Below are positions 35,887 to 48,366 of a DNA stretch of 64,000 nucleotides, piece after piece (the first letter of the stretch is position 1; each line of letters opens with the position of its first letter). The position numbers were made by a program, and so were the translations under genes. The DNA is from Cinclus cinclus (taxonomy: Eukaryota; Chordata; Aves; Passeriformes; Cinclidae), in assembly GCF_963662255.1 (NCBI RefSeq), contig NC_085052.1, positions 4,136,807 to 4,200,806 of the forward strand, given 5' to 3'. The notes beneath the pieces are model-generated. The model saw only the letters and a program-made list of their open reading frames with translations. It ran no database searches and had not been told where the DNA came from.

Positions 35887-38800
35887 CTGGCAGAAGAGGA
35901 AGGTACAATATATTTCTGAATTTAGGAATTTGTTAATGATTACAGGCATTTTTTTCTTTAATTTAGAAGTCAGGAAGTTCCCACCCCAACCCACTGTATT
36001 TCACACACATAACTCAATTTCCACAAATATCTTTAAATTTACACACATTTATCTTGCAAACAAAAGCAATACATAGGCTTGTCTGTTGAGAAACACTGGC
36101 CAGGAACTTACTAGTGTTGTGACCAGCTGGAATGGAGGAGTAGTGAGCCTGAAACCCTCTGAAGGAGTTTCTGGAATCACTGTGGAAGCGAACACTCATC
36201 ATGTTTGAAGAGGACACATATGTGGGAAAGGAACCAGAACAGAATCTCCCAAGAAGAGGGGAAGAGTGGAGAGGTCCATCATAGACTTCAACATAGTCAT
36301 GCTGACATGTCCCGCTTTGCATCCTTGGTAGAAAAATATCAGCACCTTGTCAAATCCATTTCATAAATTCTGATTTCACTGCCTTACATCTGATAAAATC
36401 TTTCAGCATTTAAACTTTTCTCAGCACAAATTTAATCTGGCTTTTATGCAGCTTTAGCATAAAATGGTGAGTAAAAAATGCAACAGGAATACAGACAGAT
36501 TTTGATCTGGTCTTCCAAGTGTGGATGTTATTGGAAGTATCTTTAAAATTGGGATGGTTGCCTGTTTCAGATAAGATTTCAATCTTCTCAAGAAGTTTGA
36601 CTTTGATATTTGCTCACGGAATAAATGTTTTACTTACTCAATATCTCTAAATGTGAGTGTTACACGGAAATTGTTCTCTACTTGTATTTCCCACACGCAG
36701 TCAGCATTGTTTGGATAACTTCCAGGATAGTTGGGACTCTGGAGCATCCCAGAGGAATCTGAGGCTGAGCCACCACAAAAATAAAGTGCTGCAGAAAGAA
36801 ATGGGAAAGAATTTACTTACAGTAACCTCTGCAAAAGTGCACTTGAGCTGTATGTGCCTCATTCACAGCAATCGAAAAGCAGGTTCCCTGCTGACTGCAG
36901 GTGATAGTCTTTAGCAGCTGAATCAAAACTAATATTTGTTTTAACTTTAGGATTGCTTTCTTGTTGGATTTGGAATTCCCTCAGCAGTGAAGTTCCATCC
37001 GTGGTGTCAGACTACCCTCTTCAGGCTGGGCAGGTAACACCTGGATGCTTTCTGCCTCTTTTTAGAGTTGAGGTCAGTTCTGGTAGGTGTCATAACTGTT
37101 GAAATGGAAGTACCTTCCTGAACAGACAGTTTCTCATCAGTTACTCTGATGCTTCTCTTTATTCCCATAAGGTCTTTGGAGGGCAAGTAAGTTGCAGGTT
37201 TCGAGAAAACTTTAATTTTCTGGTCTCAGACTGAAATAAGTAATGCAGGCTGTTGGGAAAAGTATTAAGAATAAACATAGCTGCAAAAAGCTTTAGTGTT
37301 TCTACCAGCATGAATGACATAATTCCTGCTAAACACACAGGTAATCCTAAAAGTGTCTTTGTAGGAAGGTGAGCACAAGCTCTGAACATAAATCCTACAA
37401 GATGTGACAGTTAAAGATGAAAATCCATTTTATGTTCTGCTTGAAAAAGATCACTTACACTTGCAGAGATATTGTCGTAGAGACAAAAGACAAATTTACA
37501 GAGATGTGCAACAGGGAGAGAGCCAGATCACAAATGAACAAGGTAAGAAGTAGCACAGAAGAGCATTACCTGGTGGAGGTGTTGAGGTGGCCACTGGAGC
37601 TGTGGGTGTGGAGGAAGAAGAGACACAGGTGAGAAGGGCAGGTCATGAGAAAGGTACTGGAGCCTAGACACGGACTTGCCTTGAGTCACAGAGTGTTAAA
37701 ATGGGGATCACAGGGAGGCAGGGAAGTGGAAACAGGAGGCCAGGCACTGAGGGCCAAGAGCTCCATAGTAGACACAGTTGCCTCCACTGCAAATGATCAT
37801 ATTCTCATTTCTTCTGATCATACTCCAAAACCCAGCATTTGTCTGGAAACAGCTCAGGTACTACCCATGCAGGAATTGAAAAGGTGAAGGCAGATTGAAA
37901 CTTGGGCCTATTTCTCCTGGCTGCAGTGAGAGGCAATGCCTCTGCAAAGAGTTTCATTACCCTGGGTATAGAGATAGCATTATGTGCCCTGTCCAGGGAC
38001 CTGCTGGGGGCTGCTGGATCTCCCTGGGGACAGAAGTGCTCAAGACGCTGGGTCATATGCAGAAAAACCCTTTGTCACCCATGCATAGGGCCCATTCACT
38101 GAGGGGGACACCCATGCACCCTGAACATGTCAGGGACAGAGGGAACAGCAGCTTTGCACCAGCCAGGATTAGCCCTATTGGACTCCCCTCTATTCTTATC
38201 GTGCCAGACTCAGGATGGCTTTAAAAGCAAGCCTAAAATGGGTGAGTTGGACTTACCTGTTTGGACCGGCCATTGAGCAGGAAGTGTTGGCTGGGTGGCT
38301 GCAACAAAGAACATGGAATCAACAAATGGCCAGCAAATCCAGCAGGATTGGAACAACAGATTGACATGGATGTGGACATGGACATGGACATGAAAATCCA
38401 GGCTGTAGGACTAAAAGGGGAAGAGAGCATGGATTTCTGTCCAGCCTTTCCCCCATCCAGATTCCAGTCTGATGTGCTCCCAGGCTTGCTCCATCTTTCA
38501 CACTCTACAATCTCTCAATCTGCTCTTTGTCACCTCGTTGCTCAGCCCCTGTTCTGCTAAGAGAAGTCAGTATGCCTGATTTCACTGGAGGAACCCAAAC
38601 CCTTTCAGATGGACTCTGCTGGCCACCCACCTGCACAGATGACACTGGCATCCTCCCTGTGCCTGCAGTTGTGCATGCCCCAGCCATTGTGCCGGCACAT
38701 CTGCAGGGAGGGCTCATCCCCGCGGCACTGCACGTCGTCCAGGAAGATGCGGCCGGAGCCCATGCCAAAGCGAGCATTTTGTGGGGCGTCCACGGGCTGG

Positions 38801-41800
38801 CCACAGCCCAGCTGCTGGCACACCACCTGGGCATCCCGCAGGTCCCACTGGTCGTCACACACCGTCCCCCACGTGCTGCCATCGTACAGCTCCACGCGGC
38901 CCTCGCAGTCGTTCCTGCCGCCCCGCAGCCGCACGCTGGCCCCTGGCACACGGCACAAGGCACAAGGCACAAGCTCACACCAGCCCAGCATTCTGCTCTG
39001 CCCATGTGGGCCACTGCAACAGGGAGACTGCAAGGCTGCTGCGAGGCTGAGCATGAGGCTGGGGAGCTGGAATTACCTGTGGAATATGGCCTGGATCCAG
39101 TGGGTGCTGGAGCTGTGGATGCAAGGAAGAATTTGGTGTCAGTGACGACAGTTCCAAACAAAGTCAGTACAATGCCATGTAGATGAGAGTAGCCCATTCT
39201 CTAGGAGCCCCTGTCCTATGATTCTTACAGCATCCTGCAGAGCTCTTTCACTCATCTGAAATGACCATCATGAGTTCACACAGGACCCCTGAGCATACAG
39301 TAATCTCTCCAAAATTTCAAAATATTTAAGGCAGCAGCTTTCTTTTCCTCCAGCCACATTCCCAGTGTCAGAACATGGGAAATAAACATGGAAAGTAATG
39401 TCTGATTCCGCCCATGCAGGACTTGAGGCAGTTCCTTAACTGCAGAATGAACTTTTTTCTCCTGGTTGCAATGAGACGCAATGCCTCTGCAAAGAGTTTC
39501 ATTAAACCAGCAATGGCTGCAGAGTTCCTTGACTCAAAGCACAGCTGCCCCACTTGCCAGCTCTTCCCCATGCTGTGTTTGCATCCTCACTTTAGTTTGT
39601 GGTGGCCGAACTGGAGAGGCCCAGTAGGGCTGGGAGACTCCCTGCAGTGCAGTAAGCTCTGGCAAGGGAGGTCAGGGAGAACAGTGAGTGAGAGTGGACA
39701 GGGTTACCTGGTGTGCTGCTCTCTGCTGTGGTAGCCGCTGTTGTTGTGGTGGTAAGCAGTGCTGAGGTGGACACCATGGTTGTGGCAGGGGCTGGTGTTG
39801 TAGTGTTCATCTCTGGTGGGCTGGATGTCTCTGTTAGGGAGGTGATGAGTTCAATGGCCATGGCCATGAAAACCAGAGCTGGAGGCCAAATGCCAGGAGA
39901 GAGGGTGGATGGAGCTCTTTCCTTCCTTTCCCCCATGCCGGCACCAGCCTGACCTCTCCCTACTGCTGCCCCATCCTCCATAAAGAACAATGCCTCAATC
40001 CAGAACTTTGTCCCTCTTTCAATGCCAAGAGCAGGAATTGTGGAGAGCCTGCTGTTCCCTCTCTGTGCAAGAATGAGGATTGTGCATGACATTGGCTTCA
40101 TTCTCAAGCAGCAGCAGAAGAACCCCAGCCTCACCTCTATCTTGGCCAGACCCAGAACCCTCTTAGAATGATATGTAAAGGGCTGGTGTTCTCTGCTGGC
40201 CACCCACCTGCACAGATGACACTGGCATCCTCCACATGCCCACAGTTGTGCATGCCCCAGCCATTGTGCCGGCACATCTGCAGGGAGGGCTCATCCCCAC
40301 GGCACTGCACGTCGTCCAGGAAGATGCGGCCGGAGCCCATGCCAAAGCGAGCATTTTGTGGGGCGTCCACGGGCTGGCCACAGCCCAGCTGCTGGCACAC
40401 CACCTGGGCATCCCGCAGGTCCCACTGGTCGTCACACACCGTCCCCCACGTGCTGCCATCGTACAGCTCCACGCGGCCCTCGCAGCCGTTCCTGCTGCCC
40501 CGCAGCCGCACGCTGGCCCCTGGCACACGGCACAAGGCACAACATCAGGTTTCCACCAACTCTGCAGCCATAGCCTCGAGCTTCCCCATTGCTTTGAAGA
40601 TTTTGCTCCAGTGACCATGAGCTGCAGCAGTGCAGACCCAAAAGCAATTTGGGGAGGATTGTTTTTAACAATAGGCTCCAGGAATGCAGACAGCAGTCTA
40701 GCCCTGTCCAGGGATCTGTTGGTGTCCTTTTGGTGTCCTGTTGGAGCTGCCTGGGTGCAGGAATCATTGATTCACTGAGGCATTTCCAGAAAAACCCTTT
40801 GCAACCCTTGGGAGCAAACCAACCCAAATGGGGACCCTTCTGCCACCCTGGACTTGTCATGGGCCAAGGGGATCAGCAGCTTTGCACTGATCAGGATCAG
40901 CAGTATTGGACTCCTCTCTTCTCCTATTGTGCCAGACTGAAGCTGGCTTTAAAATTTAGCATTAGTTGGGTGAGCAGGACCTACCGGTTGTGCGTGGCCA
41001 TTGAGTAGGAGTAGTTGGATGGGCGGCTGCAAAGGAAAAGAGGGCGTGAACAAAAGCATAGTGAGGTTTGTGACTGTATATGGAATTGGATATGAACATC
41101 TTCATGACCATGGACATGAAAATTCAGGCTGTTGGACTAAAGGGGCAAGAGAACTTGGGTCCTGCCTTTCCCACCAATCTGGTACTAACTGGACCTGTCC
41201 CAAGTCCTGCCTCATCCTCCCCAAAGAACAATCCCATCCTCCTGCTCTTTGCCCCCTCATTTAGCCTCTAAAGCAGGTAGTGTAGAAAACCCAGTGTGCC
41301 CTCTCTGTGTAAAAATGTGTCTTATGCAGCCCATAGACTTCAGCCCCAGGTGGCGGAAGACCCCAGCCTTGCTTCTGCCCTGGCCCCAGTTGGAGAGCTG
41401 AGCTTGTCTGTTCCCAAAGGACAGACCTGGAATGCTCTCAGAGTGATATGTAAAGGGCTGGTGTTCTCTGCTGGCCACCCACCTGCACAGATGACACTGG
41501 CATCCTCCACATGCCCACAGTTGTGCACGCCCCAGCCATTGTGCCGGCACATCTGCAGGGAGGGCTCATCCCCACGGCACTGCACGTCGTCCAGGAAGAT
41601 GCGGCCGGAGCCCATGCCAAAGCGAGCATTTTGTGGGGCGTCCACGGGCTGGCCACAGCCCAGCTGCTGGCACACCACCTGGGCATCCCGCAGGTCCCAC
41701 TGGTCGTCACACACCGTCCCCCACGTGCTGCCATCGTACAGCTCCACGCGGCCCTCGCAGCCGTTCCTGCCGCCCCGCAGCCGCACGCTGGCCCCTGGCA

Positions 41801-44800
41801 CACGGCACAAGGCACAACATCGGGTTTCCCACACCTCAGCATCCACATCCCCCACCTCCCTAAATGTTTTGCAGATTTTGCCCCAGTGACTTTGATTTGA
41901 AGTGGTGTAAACCTAAGGAAAACAAGGAAAGGGAGTGAGAGAGCAAAGACTCCAGGTGCATGGAAGACTGATGCTCTCCACCATGAGAACAGCCTGGGGG
42001 TCTGGGGAGCTGCTAAGGGCATGGGAAGCATTTGCCAAAAAGCCAGTTTTGCACACTATATTCTTGGGACACCTCCTGAGGGGTACCGTGCATATCCCTT
42101 GCAGATGTTTGAGGCTATGGGCCCTGACAGGGTATCCACAAGGGACTGGCCACCTTTGCCTGATGGTTGCAAAGCTACAACCATGACCAGGCATCAGGAC
42201 AGATAGCTGTGTCTTGAGCAGGCCTGGCAAGCACACGGGCTTGAGGGAAGAGATTGGCCTCATCCACTTGGTACTTGCTGCCTCACAGCCAGGAGCCATG
42301 AAGTGTCTGGCAGACCAGGACTTGGACTCAACACCACTGCAGCTGCCATTGTACTGAGTCTCAGATCCTCCCTGGCAGAAGCCCTCGAATGACAAGACCC
42401 CTTGCCAAGGGCAGAAGGCACCAGCGACATTGCAGTGCACAGGCTCATCCCAGCAGGCCCCGTCTCTTCTCTTGGGCTAGGGTGGGGTTCACTATAGAAC
42501 TAGAAATAGTATGGGTGGGAAGGAATTACCTGTTGTGTACGGCCATTGAGCAGGAGTTGGATTGGCAGCTGCAAGGAAAAGAGATAGTGACTAAAAGGAT
42601 AATAAAGGCAGCACACTTGTTGCAGTAGATGGTCACAGACATGGACGTGGATGTGCACATGGATGTAGACATGGGCATGAAAATGCTAGGCTCAAGGAAT
42701 AAAGGGAGCAAAGGGCATGGAAGTCCTGCCATTGACCTATCCAGTCTGATATATCTTCAGTACAGCCCATGCCGTGATCCCACAAACCTACTCTTTGCAA
42801 ATACATGGAGCACCAACACCTATGGGACTGGAGAACCTGTTATGCCCTCTTGGTGTAAAAATGGGGATTTTGCATAACATGTTTTTCAGCATCGGCAGCA
42901 GAACACCCCAGGGTCTCCTCTCTGCCCTGGCTCTGCATGGCTGCTTCCCATGTAGGACACCTGAACCTGTCTGGTTTGAGCTGCTGGACTATGCTGGCCA
43001 CCCACCTGCACAGATGACACTGGCATCCTCCACGTGCCCACAGTTGTGCATGCCCCAGCCATTGTGCCGGCACATCTGCAGGGAGGGCTCATCCCCGCGG
43101 CACTGCACGTCGTCCAGGAAGATGCGGCCGGAGCCCATGCCAAAGTGGGAAGTGTCCAGTGCAGCCAGAGGCTGGCCACAGCCCAGCTGCTGGCACACCA
43201 CCTGGGCATCCCGCAGGTCCCACTGGTCGTCACACACCGTCCCCCACGTGCTGCCATCGTACAGCTCCACGCGGCCCTCGCAGTCGTTCCTGCCGCCCCG
43301 CAGCCGCACGCTGGCCCCTGGCACACGGCACAAGGCACAAGGCACAAGCTCACACCAGCCCAGCATTCTGCTCTGCCCATGTGGGCCACTGCAACAGGGA
43401 GACTGCAAGGCTGCTGCGAGGCTGAGCATGAGGCTGGGGAGCTGGAATTACCTGTGGAATATGGCCTGGATCCAGTGGGTGCTGGAGCTGTGGATGCAAG
43501 GAAGAATTTGGTGTCAGTGACGACAGTTCCAAACAAAGTCAGCACAATACCATGTAGATGAGAGTAGCCCATTCTCTAGGAGCCCCTGTCCTATGATTCT
43601 TACAGCATCCTGCAGAGCTCTTTCACTCATCTGAAATGACCATCATGACTTTGCTGTTTCACACACTGAACAGTGCGTGAGAGAATACAGGGTTACCTGG
43701 TGTGCTTCTCTCTGCTCTCATAGCTGTTTCCTTTGAGGTGGTCAGCAATGGTGATGTTACCATTTTTGTGGATGTGGTCATCTCTGCTGAGGTGGACATC
43801 TCTGCTGAGGTGGACACCTCTGTTGTGGCACTGGATAGTGCTGCGGTGGTCATCTCTGCTGAGGTAGACACCTCTGACATTCTAGTGGGTAGCACTGTGC
43901 TGGTCGGATGAGGCAGGCTGGATGTTCCTGATAAGGAAATCATTAGTGCCATGGCAATGGACATGGGAATGGACATGAAAAACAGAACTGGACAATTAAT
44001 GGGGGAAGACCACATGTCCTGTCATTCTGGGAGTCTCCCTGCACTGCAATCAGGTCTGGGAAGGAAGTCCAGAGGCATTAAATAGAACAGTGAGTGGTAT
44101 TGGACAGGGTTACCTGCTTTGATCTCCTCTGTTGTGGTGATCATATCAGACAGTCTCTCTGTGGTGATTGTATCAGACAAAGCGTACAACAGTGGTAGGG
44201 CAGCAGATGACACTTCCATCTCTGGTGAAGTGGACATGTCTCCTGGGAAGGTCATTAGTGATGTGCTGTCTGGGGTTGTCATTGGCACTGTGGTGGTCAT
44301 CTCCACTAGGAAGGATGTCTCTGTTGTGGGGGATGATGGCACCATGGTGTCTGTCTGCAATGAGAATGTTGTCTCCTCTGTGAGGCCTGTTGGTGTCTCT
44401 CTTAGAGACATCGTTGATGTCTGGGATTCTGGGAGTGTTGTCTGTTCTATGGGGGTCGTCTCCATTGTTGAAGCTGTTGTATCTGTTGATGCTGGCATTG
44501 ATGTCTCTCTTAGAGACATTGTTGATCCTGGGAGTGTTGTCTGTTCTATGGAGGTCGTCTCCAGTGCTGTTGTATCTGTTGATATTGGCTCTGTTGGTAT
44601 TGGGTCAGGCTCTTCTGTGAAAAAAAGAAGAAAAACACCCTTCACATGAGCACTGTGCAGTGGATACATCTGTGTAGTAGCTACAAACCAGTTCCTCTGG
44701 GATGAAGTGAAATCAAGAACAATTATTCTGATGGCATAGTCCATCTTGTCAGGGGTCAGTGGAGAGAGTGGAGGTGGGTAACATCCCATTTAAAATTTTT

Positions 44801-47800
44801 CTTGGAAGTGGTATTTCCAAATGGTAAGAGGGTGAGATTTTGTTGTGGCATCTACTCCCAGCCCCAGGACAGCCTAGGCACAGCCTGGTATTCTACAGGC
44901 TCCTGACGTGAAGGGGGGGAGCTGTGGGGCTGCTGGCAGCAGCAGGGCTTGGAGCTGTCCCCATTGTGAATGACCTTCTGCAGAGGATCAGGACATCCCC
45001 AGGAACAGGTTGGGCAGTGGTCTTGGGATGGGGCTTTGGTGCAAAGGCAGGAGTGGACTAGGCTGAACCATCTGTTGGATACATCCAGCCTGTAGAAGGC
45101 ACTGGAGTTATGAATGCAAGCAAGAAATAAATGACTTTTTAAAAGGCTCTGAACACATCACCCATAGATTAATAGAGGTATTGTAGCAATTTTTATTCTT
45201 TTCTTCTAAGTGAAAAACACTGGTGTAGTTAACACTTCCTTCTAGCATGGATTCAGCTCTCCAGGCTCTTGCTCTCTAAGGAAACGTGGAAAACTGCAAC
45301 ATAGGTATAAAATATCTGAACAATCTGTTGTCATCAGCCATGTCTCAGTTCATGGTGATCTGTTGTTATTGCATGAGAAAATAAGATACAAATAGCCCAC
45401 ATTCTCCTAAAAATAATGAGAAAGTGAAAGGAACACAGCAAGGTGTAAGAGTACTCAAAATGGATGGATATTTGCAAAGGAAAAAGGCATTAATGGACTT
45501 AAACTGAGGAAGACTTGAAAAACATGGAAACAATCCAAAGCAAATTGTGAGTTATGACAATCTGAGTTGTGATTGTGAAATTATTGTTGCCCATAACAAA
45601 TCCATTAAGAGTTGACCTAACCCCATTCCTCCCTGATAAACTGCGTATGAGACATAGCTTTACCTCTATTTTTGAATTGTTTCCTTATTGCCACTGCCAG
45701 GTGATTAGCTGGAATAATTGTTGCACGTATCTGCAATGTATAGCTGATCCTTGGGGTTTTTAGTTGCTTTCCATGGATGAGCAAGAGCAATTTTTACATG
45801 ACCATAGTAAGAAAAACATGATCCCATGCTGGTTCTGCAGGGTCAGTGGAATGAAAGGACAGGATTGGGTGTGGGGGGGAAATGTGGGAGTACCTGAACA
45901 GACAACAGAAGCATCTTCATAGTGGGCACAGTTGTGGATCCTCCATCCGGCGTGATTGCAGCGCAACAAGGACACCTCGTTCCCTCTGCACTCCACGTTG
46001 TCCAGCACAATGTCACCTGAGCCTTGCCCAAAGTAGGCACTTCCCAGAGCTGCAATGGCCTTGCCACATCCCAGCTGCCTGCATACAACCTGGGCATCTG
46101 CGAGGTCCCAGAAGTCATCACAAACTGTCCCCGACCGCCCTCTGTAATAGATCTCAACACGACCTTCACATCGGTGCCTTCCGTTCACCAGCTGGATGTA
46201 TGGAGCTTTGGGAGAGAGGGCATGAGCACAAAACAGTCAGGCAAATAAGCTGGAAGGGACTGGAAGGAGTATCTATTCTGCCTTCTTCCCCTATTTTCCC
46301 TAGAATGTGTTGCCCAGACCAGTATTAGGTGCCTGTGAGGACAGAGGTGATTTGTACCTATTTTATTCCTCTCTTCTCAAAATGACCCACCTATATTTTA
46401 TATAAGATGTGTACAGTAATGTTAGGCATCAGACTAGGCGCAAAGGATTTAAGCGAGAAAAGAAATTTTTAGGACAAGTTTAAGGACCTAGAGACCACAC
46501 ATCACCAAATCCTATAGCTTATAAGAGTAACTATAGTGGAAGAATTCCACCAGATGTTGTACAGGATGGATGATGGTCTCAACAGGATTATAAAAATTTG
46601 AGTAGGAGTTCAGTGGCTTTATTTCTTATACATCAGTAAAATGTTATTACATTTTGAAAAAAAGAAATTGATTATCATATATACAGCTGACTACTGCATT
46701 CATTTAGGTAAAGCCCATCTGCTTTTCAGTTTTATATGTCTTGTTTAGACATTCTGGTGTGACCAGCATGAGAATCTTGATTTTAGAGCTCCATTTTTGG
46801 TGAAGAAATTTAATTAAAGTCTTTACTACCAAGTGTAAGCAAGCAAATAAATGTTGTAACTTCAGATTTGCAGTATTTACACTCTGGAAATCAAAACATG
46901 CAGCTGCACTTGCTATATTTTGCTTAGCTGCCAAGTACATATTTACCTTGTTATTAAACACTAAGTCATCCAAAGCAAAACAAATCTCAAAAGTTAACAG
47001 CTCCGAGATTTCCTCACTGTACCTAATTCTTTGCTGTTTAGCTAGAAGTACAGTCAAGATGGTGGCCAAATTAATTTATCCTGATTTGTATGCCTTTCAA
47101 AGGGCAAAGCTATAAAAGTGCCCCTTGACTTATATCTGACTTGTTCCTTCAAATATCTACTTGAACACGCACATTTTTGAGCCCTACTCACAGGGCTTTT
47201 GAGAGGTGAAACAGCAAACCTGGCAGAAAGTCAGAGTGGGATTAGGAAATTAAAGCCGACCTAAACCAGTTTTATTTGCTTTCATTCAAGGCCTGTCATC
47301 ACTGTGAGAGCATAACCATCAGCTGGGGATGAAATTGGATATGCTGAATCCTGCCTCACACTTCAAAGGTATTAAAAAGACAAAAACCTGTGATTGTACA
47401 AATACAGCAAATACTCTGCTCTGGGACACAGAGAGCAGAGAGAAGAACTAGAGCAGCCAGAGTGAGATGATTTATCACCAGAAAAGCATGAGACAGATGA
47501 AGAGAATTGATGAGGTGAATGGTGGCAATATAAATTATCATCATGAAGCTTAAATAACTAATTAGAAAAGTAATCAGCAATTATTCTAAGATATCTACAG
47601 AACTATTAACTCAAAGTTAATAAAACCACTCAGGGTGGCTATCACTCAGGAGACAGAAAGAAATCATGGGAGGAAAAATTCGATAGCCATAAAAAAGTTG
47701 AATTAAAGTATTTAATCTCTCATCATTTTTGCATGTCCATCATTTAACCACAGTGCTAGAGTGTGAAAACTTACCTTCATGTTATATTATGTTAAATTGT

Positions 47801-48325
47801 TCATAGTACCAAAAAGAACCAAATAATACAAGCAATATTAAATATATAGCATATGTGTGCACACATATACTCTGGAATAAAATACACATTGAAAATAAGT
47901 AAAGAAATAAATCTTTCCATAATTTTTGGATCAGATTTCTGGAACTGGAAGAATACCTCATTCACAACATACTTAGAAACACAATTCTTGCAATGATACA
48001 AGACACTAAGATGAATAGTACTCTGTGGCAGCAAAATGAACTCCACAAAATGGTTCAAATCATTCTTATCATCCACTCTGATGATTAGTTCATAATTTTA
48101 GTAGTACAAAACTCTGCTCTTTCATCCAATTCTTCTTGTATTCTTTTGCCCAAACCAATACCGGCCTGAATCTAATTTCTGCTCTTGGAATCAACAGAGA
48201 GGACTACAAGCACTTTATCATATTTTTATGTGTTGTGGAAGAAGTCTAAGTGTTTTACCTGTTTTGGCCTCCAGGACTGCTGGACCCAACAAGAGCAGCC
48301 ATGTCAAAATCACAATGGTACCCAT
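34249..48325 (-). CDS. DMBT1: DMBT1-like secreted SRCR-CUB-ZP protein (first of two paralogues)
   Basis: Exons: 48259-48325 (signal peptide [14 protein letters not shown]...), 45894-46205 (SRCR1), 44114-44614 and 43697-43927 (Thr/Ser-rich), 43452-43487 (linker), 43006-43317 (SRCR2), 42530-42568, 41483-41794 (SRCR3), 40985-41026, 40208-40519 (SRCR4), 39708-39830 (Thr-rich), 39077-39112, 38631-38942 (SRCR5), 38257-38298, 37570-37599, 36638-36788 and 36112-36323 (CUB), then 35714-35886, 35211-35599 and 34249-34534 (ZP). They sum to 3918 bases with no frame break, 1305 residues plus stop. DMBT1 (gp-340/hensin) is a mucosal pattern-recognition and epithelial differentiation protein. The ZP domain should polymerise after cleavage at RAKR. 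The last exon reads past a lost donor (GG for GT at 34262-34261) into GKAQ-TAA, so there is no membrane anchor. Which paralogue is the true orthologue of mammalian DMBT1 cannot be decided here. Confidence 0.85.
36112..36788 (-). CDS. CUB domain (two exons) of the first DMBT1-like gene
   Basis: Exon 36638-36788 encodes [10 protein letters not shown]...[20 protein letters not shown]. Exon 36112-36323 encodes [12 protein letters not shown]...LLGRFCSG and ends [11 protein letters not shown]. The four CUB cysteines and the calcium-site motif E-x-Y-D-G are present. The phase-2 internal intron is shared with the CUBs of CUZD1 and the second paralogue. Confidence 0.9.
38631..38942 (-). CDS. SRCR5 exon, first DMBT1-like gene
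   Basis: 312-bp phase 1-1 exon with eight cysteines. VELYDGSTW sits at the bacteria-binding motif position, followed by [16 protein letters not shown]. Near the C-terminus it reads NCRHREDAS where SRCR2-4 have NCGHVEDAS. Confidence 0.9.
39708..39830 (-). CDS. Third Thr-rich exon, first DMBT1-like gene
   Basis: A 123-bp phase 1-1 exon ([18 protein letters not shown]... ending ESSTP), acceptor CTCCCTAACAG, donor GGTAAC. It separates SRCR4 from the SRCR5 linker. Confidence 0.75.
40208..40519 (-). CDS. SRCR4 exon, first DMBT1-like gene
   Basis: 312-bp phase 1-1 exon with eight cysteines. It starts [16 protein letters not shown]; the Ser in RGSR differs from RGGR in the other copies. It is almost identical to SRCR3. 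Confidence 0.9.
41483..41794 (-). CDS. SRCR3 exon, first DMBT1-like gene
   Basis: 312-bp phase 1-1 exon with eight cysteines. It differs from SRCR4 at a few positions only ([13 protein letters not shown] instead of HNGWGMHNC). Confidence 0.9.
43006..43317 (-). CDS. SRCR2 exon, first DMBT1-like gene
   Basis: 312-bp phase 1-1 exon with eight cysteines. It is nearly identical to SRCR5 except for one block (about 43146-43175), where it reads [10 protein letters not shown] instead of [10 protein letters not shown]. Confidence 0.9.
43697..43927 (-). CDS. Second Thr/Ser-rich exon, first DMBT1-like gene
   Basis: A 231-bp phase 1-1 exon with repeated STSAEM and MTTS units. Its 3' flank (GGTAACC... 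) matches that of exon 39708-39830, so the two Thr-rich exons are probably duplicates. Confidence 0.75.
44114..44614 (-). CDS. Mucin-like Thr/Ser-rich exon, first DMBT1-like gene
   Basis: A 501-bp phase 1-1 exon, large for this gene, encoding about 167 residues rich in Thr, Ser and Pro. It has imperfect internal repeats (IEQTTLP, TMSLRET, TDTTA). Expected to be heavily O-glycosylated. Acceptor TTTTTTTCACAG, donor GGTAAC. Confidence 0.8.
45068..45112 (-). pseudogene. Fossil proline-rich linker exon
   Basis: The minus strand resembles the 36-bp linker exons at 39077 and 43452 (CTCCAGTGCC, then CTGGATGTATCCAACAG), but the acceptor reads CATAA instead of CACAG and the donor GT is gone. A dead duplicate between SRCR1 and the large Thr-rich exon. 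Confidence 0.5.
45894..46205 (-). CDS. SRCR1 exon, first DMBT1-like gene
   Basis: 312-bp exon, acceptor CTCTCCCAAAG, donor GGTACT. It has eight cysteines and is clearly diverged from SRCR2-5 ([43 protein letters not shown]). It is nearer in style to the SRCRs of the second paralogue. Confidence 0.9.
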
Positions 48326-48360
48326 TTCACCAGGTGTTGCTGGTAAAAAAGACCTCACAA

Positions 48361-48366
48361 TATATA
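48361..48366 (-). promoter_or_regulatory. TATA box of the first DMBT1-like gene
   Basis: TATATA on the minus strand, 36-41 nt upstream of the ATG at 48325, in the same position as in the two other visible promoters. Confidence 0.5.

Noticed and set aside
42240..42480. GC-rich block between SRCR3 and its neighbouring linker exon, considered as a dead SRCR exon
   Set aside because: No SRCR motif could be found in any minus frame.
38527..43561. Long plus-strand and out-of-frame minus frames (175-248 codons) over SRCR2-SRCR5
   Set aside because: They are shadows of GC-rich SRCR exons, crossing splice sites and lacking any domain of their own.
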